A stretch of DNA of 64,000 bases from Casuarius casuarius (lineage: Eukaryota > Chordata > Aves > Casuariiformes > Casuariidae). A program made the position numbers and the translations under genes. Of the stretch, positions 61,963 through 64,000 are shown piece by piece. Each line of letters begins with the position of its first letter. The stretch's first letter is position 1. The DNA is taken from assembly GCA_003342895.1 (NCBI GenBank), contig PTFA01000111.1, positions 1,958,199 to 2,022,198 on the forward strand, read 5' to 3'. The notes beneath the pieces are model-generated. The model saw nothing but the letters and a program-made list of their open reading frames with translations, was not told where the DNA came from and made no database searches.

Positions 61963-64000
61963 GGTCACATGCTTTCTAAAGCAGTCAAGCAATATAAGGA
62001 ACATTTATTTTTTAGTATTTTGTGTTAAACATCTAAAACTATTATAAAATAACAGAACAGACAAAAAGCAACATATACAATTAAATCCTGAGGCCTGAAA
62101 TTTCTTTTTAGTTAATACTTATTGAAGTCAGTGCAATTTGTCCCCTGTAGATTGGTATGATTCATTCCTCAATTTTTATTACATAGTATAGAATCTTTAG
62201 ATGTCTCTATTAGAGAGAGAAGATTGTTTTTTCCTCCTCCTATAGGAAACACAGCAGTTTTCACGTGGATTGCTACTAGCCCAACAGTTTTTTAACTCTT
62301 TGGGGATACAGAGCTCCTATAGATATAAAGACAAAAATGAATATGAGAGAGACTTCTCTGGAAGCCATTTTTCCTGAGCAGAAAATGAAACTTTTGGGGA
62401 AAATTCCGCAGTCTTGGGTGCTGCAATAGTATTCTACTCAGCAAAAAGATTTCTTGATAAAGGGCCATAGATCACAGCCAAATGGCCAATCTGCAAACAG
62501 AATCAGAAATGAGTATCTAAATGAATATCTAAATGCACAATCTAGTAGTCAATTTCTTGACTGTTACATAGCTACAGCTATTCCTAGATTTAGCAAAACT
62601 TCATGCTACTCTTAAAGAAGGAGCCATTTGATACAAAAGACTAAGGAGATTTGGTAATTCAATAGAAGAGGGAAAAAAGCAGCAACAGCAAACGTAAGAG
62701 TTTTAGAAGTTCCAACTTATTTCAAGATGTGTAGAAGAAAACCTTGCATAAAGAAGTAAATAAAACAAGAAATAAAAGCATCCCAAACACCGTTTGCAAA
62801 CTTGATTCTATTTTTTTCAGACAAACTGTCAAAGTAGCAGCAACATAGTTTCTTGTTTCTTAGAGGAAAGCAGCACTTATACACCACAGGTAGAAGGAAG
62901 ACATAAATAAAAAATAAAATGATATTTATGCAAGTATATATACATCAAGAGCTGTGTTTACGTTTCTGAGGATATTATGCTTTGTCAGTGATGTACCATG
63001 TCAACTTCTTCTTGTCTGTGATCCAGGGAAAGTCAAATCTGTACTCTTTTTTCCTTCAGTCATTCATCTTTTTTGACAGGTTACACTGCTAACAAGTGTG
63101 TCAGTCAAGGAGGGTGGTACATGTGTCTTTTCATTTCACTTTAAATAATAAAAATGCTTTCATATAAGAGGGCTGTCAATATTAGTGTTTGTGTACATAT
63201 AACCTAAACTGAACCTAGGTGAGGGGTACAGAGAGCTAGAAGCAGCACAGAAAAGAACCTTTGGTGCCTACTGCACTCATAAACACAATCTTTCTCAAGT
63301 CCTGCAGCTAGAGTAACTGAAAAATTAATTGATTTATTGAAGTGATAAAGCATTGGACTTTTTGGCTTTCTGCTTGCTTTTACAAGAGGCAAAGCTATGG
63401 AAAAGAACTTGCAAGGTTTCTGGATCATCCTGGTGAAGAGATTATCTTAAGTATAGGATTCAGAAGCTAGACATTGCTACATGGTGCAGAAGTATGCTGA
63501 GGCAATATCACTAAATATATAGTCTTCACTAAGTATACACTACTGAGAACATGAAAGACAGGATACAGGTCAGATTTTGGACTTTAACCTGATCTAATAC
63601 GATTGTTAATATATACTTAGGTACACATATAATGACTAGAATGAACATTTCTGTGATTAAGTCCTTATGGTATTTTGGATGTTGTTAACCTGTGCAAGAA
63701 GAGAAGAAGGTAGAGATAGAGGAAGATATTTCACTGATTTAAGCAATAACTAGTAAAGAAATGTCAAGAAATAGCTGGTATAAATAGTAATTTTCATAAT
63801 ACATTGTTATGAGATTATTACTGTACGTATTGTTATTCATATATGATGACCATTGCTATGCTACTTTTTCACTAATAGAATCTGTGTAATTTGAAAATAT
63901 CTACCTCAGATTGGGAAAACATAAAGACAGGAGAAAGTAGCAAAAGACACTCTGATTATCACCATAGACAGTGAGGGAGACTTCTCTGACCAATTGCAAA

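Larger units (their letters stand above)
54940..64000. other. Unannotated unique AT-rich DNA
   Basis: No gene or transposon is recognised. Contents include a CCCT/CT microsatellite (55893-55939), a TTA-rich tract (about 58489-58556) and poly-A with an N (61945-61962). Two overlapping plus-strand frames of 136-142 codons lie at 59203-59695, preceded inside by a good acceptor (tgtctttccacag near 59350), but neither resembles a known protein. Confidence 0.5.

Noticed and set aside
1..64000. CRISPR arrays, bacterial operons, tRNA or rRNA genes
   Set aside because: None is seen. The repeat content and N-bearing draft sequence show vertebrate nuclear DNA.

Overview
The window looks like an AT-rich, gene-poor stretch of a vertebrate chromosome, most probably from a bird. 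The main evidence is a set of CR1 LINE copies in both orientations. Several end in the typical CR1 3' terminus, and one carries the octamer tail (ATTCTATG)n. There are also short retroviral LTRs and no mammalian-type SINEs. No complete protein-coding gene, tRNA or rRNA could be recognised. Dozens of isolated single N calls and one 73-base run of N show this is draft eukaryotic assembly. Bacterial concepts such as operons, ribosome binding sites and CRISPR arrays do not apply.

Layout. 0-2.4 kb: unannotated AT-rich DNA with simple repeats. 2.4-4.5 kb: two CR1 fragments facing opposite ways. 4.5-6.8 kb: a decayed endogenous retrovirus pol segment on the minus strand (RNase H and integrase remnants). 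8.6-9.3 kb and 10.4-11.3 kb: two more plus-strand CR1 copies with 3' ends. 12-24 kb: mostly unique sequence. Here a set of minus-strand exon-like blocks (15.4-19.2 kb, perhaps also 7.9 kb) can be linked with compatible reading phases, so a gene of unknown identity may run through this part. 21.7 kb: an old CR1/L3-like 3' end. 32.9-34.4 kb: a CR1 5' segment with ORF1 esterase remnants, interrupted by a 669-base solo LTR with a 5-base target duplication. 35.1 kb: another CR1 3' end. 40.2-42.7 kb: two very old CR1/L3-like fragments. 46.9 kb: an assembly gap whose two flanks repeat each other. 54.0-54.9 kb: a 930-base, CpG-rich, apparently young solo LTR on the minus strand with a 5-base target duplication. 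The rest is unique AT-rich DNA with microsatellites.

How it fits together. Several generations of retrotransposon insertion are visible: old L3-like CR1 fragments, avian-type CR1 copies, a CR1 later hit by an LTR element, and a recent LTR. No cellular pathway can be assigned. The exon-like blocks are the only hint of a host gene, and they need RNA or comparative evidence before they are trusted.
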